A DNA stretch of 38,955 bases from an uncultured Bacteroidales bacterium (GCA_934699135.1 CAKUVM010000011.1:1-38955); one strand, 5' to 3'. Numbered from the stretch's first letter, positions 15,850 to 24,442 are shown. Notes: generated from the sequence alone by a model not told the origin. Numbers and translations are program-made.

Positions 15850-15871
15850 GAAAGGAGTTTGGCAAAAAATT

Positions 15872-17026
15872 ATGGCTAAGAAAGATTATTACGAAGTTCT
15901 AGGTGTCAGCAAGACAGCCACGGCCGAAGAGTTGAAGAAGGCCTACCGAGCGCTGGCCATTAAATATCACCCCGACCGAAACCCTGGCGACAAAGAGGCC
16001 GAAGAGAAGTTCAAGGAGGCCGCGGAGGCCTACGACGTTCTGTCCGACCCCGATAAGCGCGCCAAGTATGACCAGTTCGGCCATGCCGCGTTCGATGGCT
16101 CCGCGGGGGCGAGTGGCGGTGGCTTCTACGGAGGCGGTATGAATATGGAGGACATATTCAGCCATTTTGGTGACATTTTTGGCGACTTCGACTTCGGCGG
16201 CGGCTTCTCTTCCAGGCGTTCGGGAGCCGCGTCGGTCAACAAGGGGTCTGACCTCAGGGTGCGCATCAGTCTTACGCTCCGCGAGGTGGCCACGGGAGTT
16301 GAGAAGAAACTCAAGGTGCGCAAGCAAGTGGCTTGCCCCAAGTGTGGTGGCACGGGGGCCAAAGACAGCAGCTCCGTCAAGACGTGTTCGCAGTGTAATG
16401 GCTCCGGTGTCGTCACGCAGGTCGTCAACTCGCTCTTCGGCCGCATCCAGCAGCAGAGCGTCTGCCCGTCTTGCGGCGGCAGGGGCAAGGTCATAACCGA
16501 CAAATGCCCCAATTGCTCTGGCACTGGCACGGTGACGGACGAGGCCGTTGTGAGTGTTAAGATACCCGCGGGTGTCGAAGACGGCATGCAGCTCAAAGTC
16601 CGCGGTGCCGGTAATGCTGCGCCAAACGGAGGCGTGGCCGGCGACTTGCTGGTCCTCATCCAGGTTGAAGATGACGACCAGCTCCAACGAGACGGCTCCA
16701 ACCTTGTGTACCACCTCTACCTCACTGCGCCAGACGCCATCCTCGGCACCACAGTGGAAGTGCCGACGGCAGATGGCAAGGTGAAGATAAACGTGGAGCC
16801 GGGAACGCAGCCCGGAAAGGTATTGCGCCTTAAAGGTAAGGGTCTGCCAGAGTTACACAGTTCCGCCAAGGGAGATTTGCTCATCAGGGTGGATGTCTAC
16901 ATACCGAAGACCCTCACGTCCGATGAGAGGAAGATGGTTGAGAAACTTCGCGACAGCGACTCTTTTAAGCCATCGGCTCAGGACAAGGCGTCGTTCCTCC
17001 AGCGCATCAAGCGGATGTTCTGCTAG
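15872..17026 (+). CDS. dnaJ: DnaJ co-chaperone
   Basis: A 384-residue type I DnaJ. The J domain occupies residues 1-70, with HPD in IKYHPDRNPGDKEAEEKFKE. A Gly/Phe-rich linker (about 75-115) follows. Then comes the zinc-binding region from residue 155, with four intact repeats CPKCGGTG, CSQCNGSG, CPSCGGRG and CPNCSGTG, and the two C-terminal substrate-binding beta domains (IPAGVEDGMQLKVRG; VEPGTQPGKVLRLKGKG). It delivers substrates to DnaK and stimulates its ATPase. It forms an operon with grpE and ends at a strong terminator. Nothing unusual is visible. Confidence 0.99.
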   Translation: MAKKDYYEVLGVSKTATAEELKKAYRALAIKYHPDRNPGDKEAEEKFKEAAEAYDVLSDPDKRAKYDQFGHAAFDGSAGASGGGFYGGGMNMEDIFSHFGDIFGDFDFGGGFSSRRSGAASVNKGSDLRVRISLTLREVATGVEKKLKVRKQVACPKCGGTGAKDSSSVKTCSQCNGSGVVTQVVNSLFGRIQQQSVCPSCGGRGKVITDKCPNCSGTGTVTDEAVVSVKIPAGVEDGMQLKVRGAGNAAPNGGVAGDLLVLIQVEDDDQLQRDGSNLVYHLYLTAPDAILGTTVEVPTADGKVKINVEPGTQPGKVLRLKGKGLPELHSSAKGDLLIRVDVYIPKTLTSDERKMVEKLRDSDSFKPSAQDKASFLQRIKRMFC

Positions 17027-17061
17027 GCCAGATGCCCCAGTGCCGCTAGGTGACAATAAGG

Positions 17062-17093
17062 CCGCGCCCGCCAACTGGCGGGCGCGGTTTTTT
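17062..17093 (+). terminator. Rho-independent terminator of grpE-dnaJ
   Basis: ccgcgcccgcc (17062-17072) and ggcgggcgcgg (17077-17087) form a perfect 11-bp GC stem with an aact tetraloop, followed by six T residues. Confidence 0.97.
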
Positions 17094-17127
17094 ATGCTGC
17101 GAGGACACAAATTTGTGCTGTTGAATT

Positions 17128-17157
17128 TTTGCTATCGGCGGATATAAATTAACTTTG
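17128..17157 (+). promoter_or_regulatory. Promoter of dapA
   Basis: TTTG (17128-17131) and TAACTTTG (17150-17157, exact TAnnTTTG) are separated by 18 bp. They lie after the dnaJ terminator and about 80 bp before the dapA ATG. Confidence 0.65.
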
Positions 17158-17238
17158 CTGCATATTCAAGTAGTGTAGAGGTCTCGGCGCGTCCCACATA
17201 TTGGGTTGGCCCGCCCCATAAAAATATCATCTGAGTTT

Positions 17239-18132
17239 ATGGCTCAATTCTCTTTGCGAGGGTCCATAGCGGCTCTTGTCACGCCGTTTAAAAAAGACGG
17301 CTCTATTGACTACGACGCTTTTGACCGTCTTTTGGATTTCCACGTCTCCAATGGCACCGCCGGTGTGGTGGTTTGCGGCACGTCTGGCGAGACTCCTACG
17401 TTGAGTGAGGACGAGGACGCCGAGATGTTCCGTCATGCCGTGTCATACATCAAGGGGCGCATGGTGGTCATTGGCGGCACGGGTTCCAACTCAACCGAGA
17501 GTTGCGTCAAATATACCCGCAACGCCGCCGAGGCCGGCGTGGATGCCGTGCTGACGGTTGGCCCGTATTACAATAAGCCGACCTCGGCTGGCATGTATCT
17601 CCACTTTTCCACGGTGGCAAAGGCGGTAGACATTCCCATAATCCTCTATAACGTCCCGGGGCGCACGGGTTCGGCCATAAAGCCCGAGGTCGCGCTCCGG
17701 TTGGCGCGGGAGTTCGACAATATCGTCGGCATCAAGGAGGCGACAGGCAACGTGATGAACGTGGCAGAGCTGATTGACGGCCGGCCGGCCGGCTTTAAGG
17801 TATATAGTGGAGACGACAACATATCCATGCTGTGCAACCTGCTAGGCGGAGACGGCTGCATTTCTGTGTTGGCCAATGTCGTGCCCAAAGATTTTGCCGA
17901 CTTTATGCGGTTGTCCATAAGCGGCGACGCCATCGGGGCGCGCAAGTTCTTCTACCGATACCGCAAGCTTATGGATCTGCTCTTCATAGAGAGCAACCCC
18001 ATACCCGTCAAAGCCGCACTGGCCGCCATGGGCATGATGGACGAGGTGTATCGTGCGCCGCTCTGTCCCATGGAACCCGCCAACCGCAAGCTGCTGACTG
18101 ACGAGATGAGGCGGCTTGGGCTTTTGGCCTGA
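17239..18132 (+). CDS. dapA: 4-hydroxy-tetrahydrodipicolinate synthase
   Basis: A 297-residue TIM-barrel aldolase that condenses pyruvate with aspartate semialdehyde in lysine and diaminopimelate synthesis. Visible motifs: GSIAALVTPFKKDGSIDY start, VVCGTSGETPTLSEDE (the GTTGE-type loop with Ser for the second Thr), VGPYYNKPT with the catalytic Tyr, ILYNVPGRTG, and the Schiff-base Lys in VGIKEATGN. Length is typical. ATG 17239 was chosen over an in-frame start at 17206 because the family begins with this short lead. It appears to be monocistronic, with its own promoter and a terminator between it and the convergent nudC. Confidence 0.97.
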   Translation: MAQFSLRGSIAALVTPFKKDGSIDYDAFDRLLDFHVSNGTAGVVVCGTSGETPTLSEDEDAEMFRHAVSYIKGRMVVIGGTGSNSTESCVKYTRNAAEAGVDAVLTVGPYYNKPTSAGMYLHFSTVAKAVDIPIILYNVPGRTGSAIKPEVALRLAREFDNIVGIKEATGNVMNVAELIDGRPAGFKVYSGDDNISMLCNLLGGDGCISVLANVVPKDFADFMRLSISGDAIGARKFFYRYRKLMDLLFIESNPIPVKAALAAMGMMDEVYRAPLCPMEPANRKLLTDEMRRLGLLA

Positions 18133-18179
18133 TAGGCTCTGGAGAAGGCCGTCAGCTAGGCGGCCTCGAAAAAAGAATT

Positions 18180-18226
18180 AGGATGTCGGACTGGCAGGTG
18201 CCGTGTGGCGGTCAGTCCGACATCCT
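18180..18226. terminator. Bidirectional terminator between dapA and nudC
   Basis: aggatgtcggactg (18180-18193) pairs with cagtccgacatcct (18213-18226), a 14-bp perfect stem. The A run just upstream (gaaaaaagaatt) gives a U tract for minus-strand transcripts, and a T-rich stretch follows on the plus strand. The position between two convergent genes fits shared use. Confidence 0.9.
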
Positions 18227-18253
18227 TGCCTTGTTTGTTGGCGAGCTTGATGG

Positions 18254-19048
18254 TCAATAGCTTTCGCCCGTCCACTCGTCAATGAGCCTGCGGGCTATGC
18301 TCATCTTGTCCGGTATGGCGGGCAGCTCGCCGCGGCGAAAGAAACGGGCGTCAGTAAGTTCTTCTTCCTGCACCGTTATCTCTCCGCCCGCATATTGGGC
18401 CACAAAACCAATCATCAGTCCCGACGGGAACGGCCAAGGCTGATTGCCGGCATAGCGTATGTCCTTGATGTCTAGCCCGGTCTCCTCTTTAACTTCGCGA
18501 CGTACGCACTCCTCCAGTGTCTCGCCTGTCTCCACGAAGCCCGCCACCAGGCCGTAGTGGTCTCCGCGGAAATTGCGTGCCTTGACCAGCAAGATCTCTT
18601 CTGTGCCGCGCTCCACCCTCACGATTATGGCGGGCGATATGGGCGGATAGGTCTCATGGCCGCAGGCGGGGCATTTCTTGGCAATGTCCGTCATAAGCTC
18701 CATGGCATGGCCACACTCGGGGCAATAGTGACTTTGCGCATCCCAATATGCCAGCTGCTTGGCCTTGCATGCGGCTCGAAACTCGTCTTTGCCCATGGAG
18801 AAGAAGAGCGGGCGGAACTCCGTGGCCGTCAGTCTGTCCGTGTCCGCCCATTGGCTTACTGATGTCGCCCATAGTTCCATCTGCGGGGCGTGGACGGCAA
18901 TGGGGCGCGTGCCGGGTGGCAGCAGGCGCGCGACATCCGCCATGGTCGGCAGGGTGGGGGCTTGGCCATCGCCCGCGTGCGTCACGACCATCTTATGATG
19001 CCCCACAAAGATGCAGGTCTTCTTATTATCCATATCGCTCTGAGTCAT
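18254..19048 (-). CDS. nudC: NAD(+) diphosphatase / RNA deNADding enzyme NudC
   Basis: A 264-residue Nudix hydrolase. An N-terminal domain (about 1-115) is followed by a zinc ribbon, YCPECGHAMEL with CPACGHETYP, and the Nudix box from GFVETGETLEE through VRREVKEETGL with all its Glu residues. The NudC-specific signature reads NQPWPFPSG (usual SQPWPFPxS, with Asn for Ser). NudC enzymes split NAD(H) into NMN(H) and AMP and can remove NAD caps from RNA. The start may be ATG 19048 or the ATG five codons later. It is the last gene on this strand before the terminator shared with dapA. Confidence 0.94.
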   Translation of the reverse strand: MTQSDMDNKKTCIFVGHHKMVVTHAGDGQAPTLPTMADVARLLPPGTRPIAVHAPQMELWATSVSQWADTDRLTATEFRPLFFSMGKDEFRAACKAKQLAYWDAQSHYCPECGHAMELMTDIAKKCPACGHETYPPISPAIIVRVERGTEEILLVKARNFRGDHYGLVAGFVETGETLEECVRREVKEETGLDIKDIRYAGNQPWPFPSGLMIGFVAQYAGGEITVQEEELTDARFFRRGELPAIPDKMSIARRLIDEWTGESY

Positions 19049-19053
19049 AAAGA

Positions 19054-19098
19054 GCCGCGGCCTCCCGTGCCATTGCGAAATGACGTGGGGGCCGCGGC
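19054..19098 (-). terminator. GC-rich hairpin between the nucleotidyltransferase and nudC
   Basis: gccgcggcc (19054-19062) and ggccgcggc (19090-19098) form a perfect 9-bp stem with a 27-nt loop that can pair further (catt/aatg). On the minus strand it follows the nucleotidyltransferase and is followed by a weak T stretch (ctctttat) that runs into the nudC start. It could be a partial terminator. Confidence 0.55.
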
Positions 19099-19119
19099 CT
19101 GTTTGCGCCTCGCTCCGGT

Positions 19120-20031
19120 TTAGAAAAGCTTGGCGGGATATTCGCCCTTGTCAATCAGGGCCTGAATCTTGTCCACAACACCCTGGCGGTCTGCCGCGTA
19201 GGTGACCCCGAACCAGTGGCTCGTGGTGTCGATCACCTTCACGGTGGCTGTATTCTCGTTAATGAGCTTATTCACCATGAGCGGGATGAAGAACTCGGCC
19301 TTGAGGTTTGCCATGTTCTTGGGGTCGGAGAGGAACTCCTTGAAGTAAGCCTCGCTGTAGTCGAAGTAATCGGGCGTGAAGCCCCACACGTTCATGGAGA
19401 CGGGCGTATTGTCCGGCACGGACACCCACTTGCCCTCCTCGTCTTTGTAGCATACGGGGCCGTTGACGCGCATAATCTCGGTGCGCTCCACCACCGTGGT
19501 GAGATGCCCCTCCGCGTCTGTGGAGCAAATGCCGCGGGCCACGGTGCCGCTCTCAGAGAGCGTGTTGCCGACACGGAAGCCAACCATGCAGTAGTCGTTT
19601 TTCGAGTCGGCGGGCAAATCCGAGAGATATTTGCCAATGACGGCGAACGTGTCGCGGCCATAGAAGTCATCTGCGTTGATGACTGCGAACGGCTCTTTTA
19701 TCACGTCCTTACCCATCAAGACGGCGTGGTTCGTGCCCCATGGCTTCTGACGGCCCTCGGGGCACTTGAAGCCCTCCGGCAGGTCGTTGATGCTCTGGAA
19801 AACCAGCGCGGTGGGGATGTGACCCTCGTATTTCGAGAGCACCTTCTCGCGAAACGCGTCCTCAAAGTCCTTGCGGATCACGAAGACAACCTTGCCGAAA
19901 CCGCCGCGGATGGCGTCGAAGATGGAGTAGTCCATAATGGTCTCGCCATTTGGGCCGAGGCCGTCTAGCTGCTTGAGTCCGCCGTAACGGCTGCCCATGC
20001 CCGCTGCCAATACGAAAAGTGTAGGTTTCAT
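19120..20031 (-). CDS. Sugar-phosphate nucleotidyltransferase family protein
   Basis: A 303-residue Rossmann-type nucleotidyltransferase. The nucleotide-binding signature is at the N-terminus (LFVLAAGMGSRYGGLKQ), a variant of the GxGTRxxPxxK motif. FAVINADDFYGRD follows, with the metal-binding Asp residues, and the sugar/metal region IDTTSHWFGVTYAADR is near the C-terminus. Such enzymes make NDP-sugars or act on phosphocholine-like substrates; the sequence does not tell which. The start at 20031 is preferred over 20070 because it directly precedes the first beta strand and avoids overlap with clpA. It is 10 bp downstream of the clpA stop on the same strand, so probably in that transcript. Confidence 0.88.
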   Translation of the reverse strand: MKPTLFVLAAGMGSRYGGLKQLDGLGPNGETIMDYSIFDAIRGGFGKVVFVIRKDFEDAFREKVLSKYEGHIPTALVFQSINDLPEGFKCPEGRQKPWGTNHAVLMGKDVIKEPFAVINADDFYGRDTFAVIGKYLSDLPADSKNDYCMVGFRVGNTLSESGTVARGICSTDAEGHLTTVVERTEIMRVNGPVCYKDEEGKWVSVPDNTPVSMNVWGFTPDYFDYSEAYFKEFLSDPKNMANLKAEFFIPLMVNKLINENTATVKVIDTTSHWFGVTYAADRQGVVDKIQALIDKGEYPAKLF

Positions 20032-20041
20032 ATTCTTGCAA

Positions 20042-22426
20042 CTATTTTGTTTGTACACCTTGTTTGTCAATATTCGCTTTTAGCTTGTCGCCATCGGCCT
20101 CCACCGTCAGCATGTCCCCGTTGGCCGAGCCTCCGAAGAGCAAGGTCTCCATGAGGGCGGGCTTCAGAAGGCTGCCAATGGCGCGATCCATCTCCCTCGC
20201 GCCGTAGTGTGCCGAGAATCCTTTTTTCAGCAGCATTGCGCGGGCCCCGTCTGTGAGGGAGAAGTCCACCTTGCGCTTCTTTTTGAGGGTCTCTTTGAGC
20301 TCGTCCACCTTGCGGTCCAATATCTTTTCGGCCATGGCCTGGCTCATGTCATGGAAGGCCACAATCTGCGTCAGCCTGTTGAGGAACTCCGGGGCGAAGA
20401 CCCGTTTCAGTTCCGCCCCCATCACCTCGCTCTTCTCGCCCTTGGCCCCAAAACCCAGCCCCGCCCCTGTGGCGAAGCGCGCGCCGGCATTGGACGTCAT
20501 GATGATGATGGTGCCGCTGAAGTCGGCCTTTTGGCCTTTGTTATCAGTGAGTTGGGCATAGTCTAGCACCTGGAGCAGCAGGTTGAAGATGGCAGGGTGC
20601 GCTTTCTCAATCTCGTCAAAGAGCAGCACGCTGTTTGGGCTTTTCCTGACGGCGTCGGTGAGCAGTCCGCCATCGTCATAGCCCACGTATCCCGCGGGAG
20701 ATCCCACAAGCTTCGACACCGTGTGTTGCTCCGAATATTCGCTCATGTCGAATCTGACGAGCTTTGCCCCAAGCTCCGATGCCAACACTTTGGCCAGCTC
20801 CGTCTTGCCCACGCCCGTGGGGCCAACGAAGAGGTAGGCGGCAAGAGGTTTGGTGTCATCGCTCAAGCCGGCCTTTGCCAATAGCACGCTCTGCGCCACG
20901 CCGTGCACGGCCTCGTCTTGGCCAAAAATCTTGGAGAGCATCTTGGGCTCAAGGTCGCGCAGTTGCTGGTCTTGACCATCATGCGAGGCTATGGTGTCAT
21001 AGCCCATCGACTTCATCAGCGCGTCTACGCTCTCGCGGGTCAAGACATTTGACGCGCCGCTATGCCTGCGGCTCAGCTCCATCTCCTGTTGCGCGCAGAT
21101 GCACTCCAGAAGGTCAAGGGCGCGGCCTGGCATGGCAATGTCTTTCGTGTATGACGAGGCGGCGGTGTCTATGATATGGTCCAGCACGTCGGCCGGGCAT
21201 TCCACATCGTGGCCCGCGCACCAGTATGGCGCGACAGCGTGCACCATCTGCCGCCCGTCGGGGTCTAGCTTCGGCTCCGCTATGTCTATGCGCGTGAAAT
21301 ACTTCTCTATGCTGGGGTTATATTGCGTGAGCCGCTTGTATTGGTCGAACGATGCCGTGGTGACAATGTGGATGTCCATTCCCTCGGAGAGGGTGGTGAG
21401 CAGCCGCAGGGTGTCTGGCGTGTTGTCGTTTGGGGTTTGTGGCACAAGCTCGGTCACGTTGTCGGCAAAGACCACGGCCATGCAGTCCTCAGCGTCTATG
21501 TCCTCTATAATTTCGGCCACGTGGTTCTCAACCTCGTCGGTATACGACACGCCGGTCACGATGGCGGATGGGTTGAGGTTGTAGAAGTGTGCGCCGCCAA
21601 TCCTCGATTTCTGCTTGAATTTTTTGCATGCTTGGATGAGGCCTCTCAGCATGAACGTCTTGCCCACGCCGTGATCCCCCACGAATATTATGTGGCCTTT
21701 CTGAAAACGCAGCAGGGTGATTATGGAGCGGCGGATGTCGTCGGCGCGCCCGTAGAACGGCGCGTTGGCTATGTTCGCGTCGTTGTCCACCCTCCGGCAG
21801 GCTCTTTCTTTCTCTTTTGCCTCCTCTTCTTCCTGTTCCATGTCTCTCTTGTGTGTGACGGCAGTGGCTTTTTCATTAGTGTCTTCATCAACGAAGTCCC
21901 ACGCCTCGTCTTTATGGAGTGGCTTCTCGCGGATTTCGCGCAGCAGGAACTCGCCGATGCATTGGTTTCTGTATTCCGTTAATATTCGCTCAAACCGTTT
22001 CTCTGTGATTCGCGAGGTGAGGATGCGGTTGGCCTCTGTACCCTTCATGCGATAGAGGGCGTCGAGTATGTTCCACTGCATGGCCTGTAGCTTATTCTCT
22101 TCCGACGTCTCTAAGACCATGGCGTACACCTTGTTGAACGCCACTGACGGTGTCGGCATAACGGTTTTGCCAGCCGGTGTGCGTTCCACTTCATCCAGAT
22201 ATTTTTTTGTCTCCCTCTCAATGGCGGCTGTGTTCACGTTGTTGTCTTTCATCTCCTTGACCAGCCTCTCATCGCGCATAAGTACCAAGAGCACTGTCTC
22301 GGGAAACACGAACTGGTGGCGCTGCTGCTTGGCGTAGGTCAAGGCGTGGCTCATCAAGATGATGAGCTGCTCCGAGGGGCGCTTCACATCCTCGAGGTCA
22401 ATCTGTCCCTCTTTGTCTTTAGGCAT
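20042..22426 (-). CDS. clpA: ClpA, AAA+ unfoldase of the ClpAP protease, with a degenerate first ATPase module
   Basis: A 794-residue protein: Clp N domain (about 10-150), an acidic linker (MEQEEEEAKEKERA), D1 AAA+ (about 230-480) and D2 AAA+ (500-794). D2 is intact: Walker A GPTGVGKT (535-542), pore loop GYVGYD (579-584), Walker B LLFDE (604-605), a ClpP-binding LGF loop (657-659) and FLNRL. D1 keeps Walker A GDHGVGKT (250-257), but Walker B reads VVFADN with Asn323 for the catalytic Glu. The usual RRF arginine finger is K375-Y376-F, and the KYRG pore loop is SYTD. ClpA feeds unfolded proteins to ClpP. clpS lies directly upstream and overlaps by 8 bp; clpP is not in the window. D1 probably serves assembly more than hydrolysis (inference). 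Confidence 0.95.
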   Translation of the reverse strand: MPKDKEGQIDLEDVKRPSEQLIILMSHALTYAKQQRHQFVFPETVLLVLMRDERLVKEMKDNNVNTAAIERETKKYLDEVERTPAGKTVMPTPSVAFNKVYAMVLETSEENKLQAMQWNILDALYRMKGTEANRILTSRITEKRFERILTEYRNQCIGEFLLREIREKPLHKDEAWDFVDEDTNEKATAVTHKRDMEQEEEEAKEKERACRRVDNDANIANAPFYGRADDIRRSIITLLRFQKGHIIFVGDHGVGKTFMLRGLIQACKKFKQKSRIGGAHFYNLNPSAIVTGVSYTDEVENHVAEIIEDIDAEDCMAVVFADNVTELVPQTPNDNTPDTLRLLTTLSEGMDIHIVTTASFDQYKRLTQYNPSIEKYFTRIDIAEPKLDPDGRQMVHAVAPYWCAGHDVECPADVLDHIIDTAASSYTKDIAMPGRALDLLECICAQQEMELSRRHSGASNVLTRESVDALMKSMGYDTIASHDGQDQQLRDLEPKMLSKIFGQDEAVHGVAQSVLLAKAGLSDDTKPLAAYLFVGPTGVGKTELAKVLASELGAKLVRFDMSEYSEQHTVSKLVGSPAGYVGYDDGGLLTDAVRKSPNSVLLFDEIEKAHPAIFNLLLQVLDYAQLTDNKGQKADFSGTIIIMTSNAGARFATGAGLGFGAKGEKSEVMGAELKRVFAPEFLNRLTQIVAFHDMSQAMAEKILDRKVDELKETLKKKRKVDFSLTDGARAMLLKKGFSAHYGAREMDRAIGSLLKPALMETLLFGGSANGDMLTVEADGDKLKANIDKQGVQTK

Positions 22427-22721
22427 CTTCGGTAGTTATTCGTAAGGGGAAATGCTCTGCCCGCGCCATGGCTATGCCGGCTGCGGCCTTCGACTCTGCG
22501 ATGTCGCGCGGGTACGTGCCCACCACCGCGCTGCCTTCGCGGTCTATGGTCTCGGTGGTGCTCTCTGCGTCGCTCGTCTCCATAAAGAAGATCTCCACCA
22601 GCATACGCACAACGAACTCGAACGTCGTGTAATCATCGTTCAGCACGATGACTTTACTTTTGTTCGGCTCGCGGGGTTTGCGCTTCACGGTGCGCGACGG
22701 TGCTTTTTGCTGTTGTTCCAT
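22419..22721 (-). CDS. clpS: ClpS, N-end-rule adaptor of ClpA
   Basis: A 100-residue adaptor. After a basic flexible tail (KAPSRTVKRKPREPNKSKV) comes the ClpS core VIVLNDDYTTFEFVVRML, which contains the NDD/TTFEFV motif that contacts N-degron residues. A short helical part follows, then the VGTYPRDIAESKAAAGIAMA region and the ending HFPLRITTEDA. ClpS binds the ClpA N domain and delivers substrates with destabilising N-terminal residues. Its stop overlaps the clpA start by 8 bp, so translation is probably coupled. It is the first gene of the minus-strand operon. Confidence 0.96.
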   Translation of the reverse strand: MEQQQKAPSRTVKRKPREPNKSKVIVLNDDYTTFEFVVRMLVEIFFMETSDAESTTETIDREGSAVVGTYPRDIAESKAAAGIAMARAEHFPLRITTEDA

Positions 22722-22860
22722 ATCCTCCGTTTTGTTTGAACGCGTCTGGATTCTCTGATATATTCGGGGCTAAGTTAGCTATAAAAATGCATAAAGAGGC
22801 AAGCCCCGCCTGCCCAATGTGCTTGGCATCTCGCCCCGCGGGTGGCCTCGATAACGTGCG

Positions 22861-22898
22861 GGCCCCGCCGCGCTGCCTTGTGACAGCGCGGCGGGGCC
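22861..22898 (-). terminator. Very stable hairpin between metY and clpS
   Basis: ggccccgccgcgctg (22861-22875) and cagcgcggcggggcc (22884-22898) form a perfect 15-bp, almost pure GC stem with an 8-nt loop. It starts 25 bp after the metY stop on the minus strand. Neither side has a T run, so it is either a terminator that does not need one or a 3' stabiliser. The rest of 22722-22923 should hold the clpS promoter; I see only TAACTTAG on the minus strand (one mismatch to the -7 box). Confidence 0.7.
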
Positions 22899-22923
22899 GC
22901 AAGACTCAATATTCGTGTGGAGG

Positions 22924-24213
22924 TTAGATCTGGGCGAACGCCTGATCGAGGTCGGCGATGATGTCGTCAATATGCTCGGTGCCGATTGACAGGCGGACGG
23001 TGGACGGCGTGATATGCTGCTGCGCGAGTTCCTCCGGGCTCAGCTGCGAGTGGGTCGTGGTGTAGGGGTGGATGACCAGGCTCTTCACGTCGGCCACGTT
23101 GGCCAGGAGCGAGAATATTTGCAGGGAGTCGATAAACTTCCATGCCTCTTCCTGCCCGCCCTTGATCTCAAAGGTGAAGATGGAGCCGCCGCCATTGGGG
23201 AAATACTTCTGATAGAGGGCATGGTCGGGGTGCGATGGCAGAGACGGGTGGTTCACCTTGGCCACTTTGGGGTGCTTCGAGAGGTACTCGACCACCTTGA
23301 GGGCGTTGGCCACATGACGCTCCACGCGCAGCGAGAGGGTCTCCAGGCCTTGGAGCAAGATGAATGCGTTGAAAGGGGAGATGGTTGCCCCGGTGTCTCG
23401 CAGCACCACGGCGCGGATGCGCGTCACGAAAGCCGCCGGACCTGCCACATCGGCAAAAATGGCACCGTGGTATGACGGGTCGGGCTTGGCCAGCGTGGGG
23501 TACTTGTCGGCATTCTTCTTCCAGTCAAACTTGCCGCCCTCGACAATCACGCCGCCGAGGCTAGACCCGTGACCGCCAATGAATTTGGTGGCGGAGTGGA
23601 CCACGATGTCCGCGCCGTGCTCCAACGGGCGGATGAGGAATGGCGTGCCGAATGTGTTGTCTACGATGAAGATGATGTTGTGCCTGTGCGCCACCTCGGC
23701 AATGGCATCCAGGTTGGTGACGTCGGAGTTAGGGTTGCCGAACGTCTCTGCGTAGATGACTTTGGTGTTAGGACGGATGGCCGCCTCAAGGGCCTTCAGG
23801 TCGTTGACGTTAACAATGGTGTTGCTGACACCCTGCTGCGCCAAGGTGTGTGTTATGAGGTTATAAGAGCCACCGTAGAGGTTGTCCGCGGCCACAATGT
23901 GATCCCCGACGCCGAGGACGTTTTGCAGGGCGTAGGTGATGGCAGCCGCGCCCGACGCCACAGCCAGACCCGCCGTGCCGCCCTCCAGGGCTGCCACGCG
24001 CTGCTCAAAGACACCCTGCGTGCTGTTGGTCAGGCGGCCATAGATGTTGCCGGCGTCGCGGAGGCCGAAACGGTCGGCGGCGTGCTGTGAGTTACGGAAT
24101 ACGTAAGACGTGGTCTGATAGATGGGCACCGCGCGTGCGTCGGTTGCTGGATCCGGGGTCTCCTGACCAACGTGAACCTGAAGGGTCTCAAAGTGCAATT
24201 TGTTCTGTGCCAT
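22924..24213 (-). CDS. metY: O-acetylhomoserine sulfhydrylase (PLP enzyme)
   Basis: A 429-residue Cys/Met-metabolism PLP enzyme. Motifs in order: TLQVHVGQETPDPATDARAV at the N-terminus, PIYQTTSYVF, the cofactor region ALEGGTAGLAVASGAAAI, YAETFGNPNSDV, the Asp-containing strand IIFIVDNTFGTP, and the Schiff-base Lys in VHSATKFIGGHGSSLGG. Length of about 430 and the insert pattern fit MetY rather than cystathionine synthase/lyase (about 380-400). It makes homocysteine from O-acetylhomoserine and sulfide. The start at 24213 was chosen because the 30 upstream residues are not family-like. It is divergent from the ABC exporter. No SAM riboswitch was recognised upstream. Confidence 0.95.
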   Translation of the reverse strand: MAQNKLHFETLQVHVGQETPDPATDARAVPIYQTTSYVFRNSQHAADRFGLRDAGNIYGRLTNSTQGVFEQRVAALEGGTAGLAVASGAAAITYALQNVLGVGDHIVAADNLYGGSYNLITHTLAQQGVSNTIVNVNDLKALEAAIRPNTKVIYAETFGNPNSDVTNLDAIAEVAHRHNIIFIVDNTFGTPFLIRPLEHGADIVVHSATKFIGGHGSSLGGVIVEGGKFDWKKNADKYPTLAKPDPSYHGAIFADVAGPAAFVTRIRAVVLRDTGATISPFNAFILLQGLETLSLRVERHVANALKVVEYLSKHPKVAKVNHPSLPSHPDHALYQKYFPNGGGSIFTFEIKGGQEEAWKFIDSLQIFSLLANVADVKSLVIHPYTTTHSQLSPEELAQQHITPSTVRLSIGTEHIDDIIADLDQAFAQI

Positions 24214-24300
24214 AGTCTTAATGTATTTTTTCGTTTGTCGGTTTCTGTTCTGTTCTGTCGGAGGTTCCTCGGGGTGCCCCCCTCTCTCCTTCCGACATTG

Positions 24301-24308
24301 CAAAGATA
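24301..24308 (-). promoter_or_regulatory. -7 box candidate for metY
   Basis: On the minus strand this reads TATCTTTG, an exact TAnnTTTG, about 88 bp upstream of the metY ATG. No good -33 element is seen. Confidence 0.4.
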
Positions 24309-24442
24309 TGCGGCCTTGTTTGTTTGACCTAACGTTTGTTGTTTATTTAGAATATAATTCTGTTAATACTCTTTCATTAGAGCAGATATTCTGCAAAAGT
24401 GGAAAATTCCGCCTGGTTAAAGAAAAAGTGCGGAATCGCCCC

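Noticed and set aside
19216..19968. Plus-strand ORF of 250 codons over the nucleotidyltransferase
   Set aside because: No domain or signal features; the opposite strand encodes a clear nucleotidyltransferase over the same bases.
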